This document shows positions 62,846 through 64,000 of a stretch of 64,000 nt of DNA, piece by piece; within the stretch, counting starts at the first letter, position 1, and every line of letters starts with the position of its first letter. A program made the translations under genes and the position numbers. Origin of the DNA: an uncultured Myxococcales bacterium (GTDB lineage: Bacteria > Myxococcota_A > UBA9042); assembly GCA_903924465.1 (NCBI GenBank), contig CAIYBN010000082.1, forward strand, positions 124,001 to 188,000, read 5' to 3'. Below the pieces are notes generated by a model. That model did no database searches. It was not told the origin of the DNA and saw only the letters and a program-made list of their open reading frames with translations.

Positions 62846-64000
62846 TCACGGCATCGGCAGGCTGACGAGGCGCACCGCGCCGACGGCCTCGTAGACAATC
62901 GACACCGAACCACCGCCTGGCGCCACGGCGAGTTCCGACAGGCCGCCAGAACCCAACACCGTGTCGCCAGTCTCGTGCGTGACAAAATCGTTGGCGACAA
63001 TCTTGCTGGCGATGATGCTGAACTGCGTGTCGCCAAGTGGATGCACCCGCAGCAGTTCCAGCGTCGTCGCGTTCGTCGCGCCCAGCGCCAGCAGGAAATC
63101 CGGGCTGTTCGGAATTTGCGCGATGCGAAACGCATGCAACACCGGCGGCGCCGTCGAGCCGGCGGCCTGGCCAATCAACCGCAGAATCGTCGGCGTTGCC
63201 AGCGGCGTGCCGAGGGAAGTTCGGGCGATCGCCAGGAAAGCCATCGGTTCGCCGCCGATCGCCACGGTGCCGGACACGAGCACTCCGACCTGCTGGGTAT
63301 CCGGATCCCACGCGGCATCGAGGCCGCGGTACACCACCGCGCTCGAGGTGTTGTCGATACCGGCCAGCTTGGAAGTCATCTGCACCGGCGCGGCGGGATC
63401 CGCCGTCACAGCCGTCACGTCGACCGCAAAAAGCGGTTCTGACCCGCCGTCGTGCCGGCTCAGCGCAACCAGCAAGGGCGCGTTCGCGCCGGAATTCAGG
63501 ACAACCGGTCGTCCAGACACGACCTGCGCCGTGGTATTCGACATGATACCGGGCAATAGGCCCACGCCATCGCCGCCCCACTGGGCCGTAACGGCGCCCT
63601 GCCAGCTCCGCACGCCGTCGAGCGTGGCCCGGACCAGAATGCCCGACAAATTGCCGGTCAGCCCCGTGCTCGAAGCGTCCAGCCCGATCGCCGGGCGCGC
63701 CAAAGTTCCGCCTGCGCTTGGACAGGCAGCCAACGGCCCAGCGGTCGCCACTTGGCCATTGCCAGGAATCGCGGCAAACCGCAGGGCGCCGCCAGTCGCG
63801 ATCACGTCGCAGGCCGTGGCGGTATTGCCGCCTTCGGTCCAGGCCAGCAGCAGGTCCGAAGTGGTCGTGCCAATTGCCGCGAATTGCGGGTTGATGGCAC
63901 ACCAGCCAGACGCGCCCGGTGGTGGCGACGACGGTGCAAGTTGCCACTGGAGCGGTTGTTGATTCGTCGGCAAGCTCCCGATAACGACCGCCGAATAGAG
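62846..64000 (-). CDS. Hypothetical beta-propeller-like protein (5' truncated by window edge)
   Basis: The frame is open to base 64000, so the start lies outside the window; a TTG at 63973 is inside the frame but is probably not the start. The 384 visible residues are Ala/Gly/Val-rich with repeats such as FAVDVTAVTADPAAPVQMTSK and FLLALGATNATTLELLRV, consistent with beta-propeller blades, and contain only two Cys. The function is unknown. It ends 57 bp before kbl on the same strand. Confidence 0.65.
   Translation of the reverse strand, partial: LYSAVVIGSLPTNQQPLQWQLAPSSPPPGASGWCAINPQFAAIGTTTSDLLLAWTEGGNTATACDVIATGGALRFAAIPGNGQVATAGPLAACPSAGGTLARPAIGLDASSTGLTGNLSGILVRATLDGVRSWQGAVTAQWGGDGVGLLPGIMSNTTAQVVSGRPVVLNSGANAPLLVALSRHDGGSEPLFAVDVTAVTADPAAPVQMTSKLAGIDNTSSAVVYRGLDAAWDPDTQQVGVLVSGTVAIGGEPMAFLAIARTSLGTPLATPTILRLIGQAAGSTAPPVLHAFRIAQIPNSPDFLLALGATNATTLELLRVHPLGDTQFSIIASKIVANDFVTHETGDTVLGSGGLSELAVAPGGGSVSIVYEAVGAVRLVSLPMP

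Overview
The window is GC-rich, densely coded chromosomal DNA and looks like a deltaproteobacterial or Myxococcota genome. Support comes from several Asp-rich lipoproteins with CDDGxxCTxDxC repeats, MopE-type CDGxDNDCNG motifs, MYXO-CTERM-like C-termini (Cys, transmembrane helix, Arg cluster), a DUF2330 protein, thrombospondin type 3 repeats and a PilW/PilX/PilY1 cluster. There is no rRNA, transposase, integrase or CRISPR array. Taxonomy below phylum cannot be fixed from the sequence.

Layout. 1-10 kb: an edge-truncated Cys-repeat lipoprotein, a twitch-domain radical SAM enzyme, a DUF1003 membrane protein, two class I/II aminotransferases around a DUF3332 lipoprotein, an RlmM/FtsJ-like methyltransferase and dapB. 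10-14.5 kb: a metal (probably zinc) uptake island with a small His-rich membrane protein, an outer-membrane porin, and a ZnuA-ZnuC-ZnuB transporter whose permease has a His-rich tail. 14.5-21 kb: DUF2330 protein, MFS transporter, a CarH/LitR-type B12 regulator, and divergent from it a DUF2141 lipoprotein, a lipocalin and a RutE-like reductase behind a promoter carrying three 11-bp-spaced repeats. 21-26.4 kb: a 1264-residue lipoprotein with alternating Cys repeats and a predicted seven-blade propeller. 26.4-33.3 kb (minus): a probable six-gene operon ATP-grasp / esterase / ATP-grasp / ParA-like / DUF2169 / DUF2252, the best candidate for an undescribed system. 33-44.7 kb: CoA-transferase, hydrolases, secreted metalloprotease, MlaE, siroheme genes, a Kazal-like repeat lipoprotein, an amidohydrolase fused to TSP3 repeats, and SlyD. 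44.8-48.8 kb (minus): cysteine desulfurase, mnmA, rnc, tatA, tRNA-Lys, tRNA-Glu. 48.8-60.8 kb (plus): an outer-membrane protein, lysA, then a sigma-54 promoter with upstream 12-bp repeats driving four minor pilins and PilY1, followed by a lipoprotein, a degenerate cupin and a degenerate cyclic-nucleotide domain. 60.8-64 kb (minus): a GNAT-like protein, kbl and an edge-truncated secreted protein.

How the parts fit. Cysteine desulfurase probably supplies sulfur to MnmA for tRNA 2-thiouridylation; the two tRNAs downstream (Lys-UUU, Glu-UUC) are classic MnmA substrates. The zinc genes form one uptake route from porin to permease. CarH appears to control the lipocalin cluster by light and B12. The pilin genes would build a pilus tip with the PilY1 adhesin. 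Many products carry lipoboxes or signal peptides, so much of the window serves the cell envelope. Long antisense reading frames across the window are by-products of GC-rich codon usage and are not annotated.
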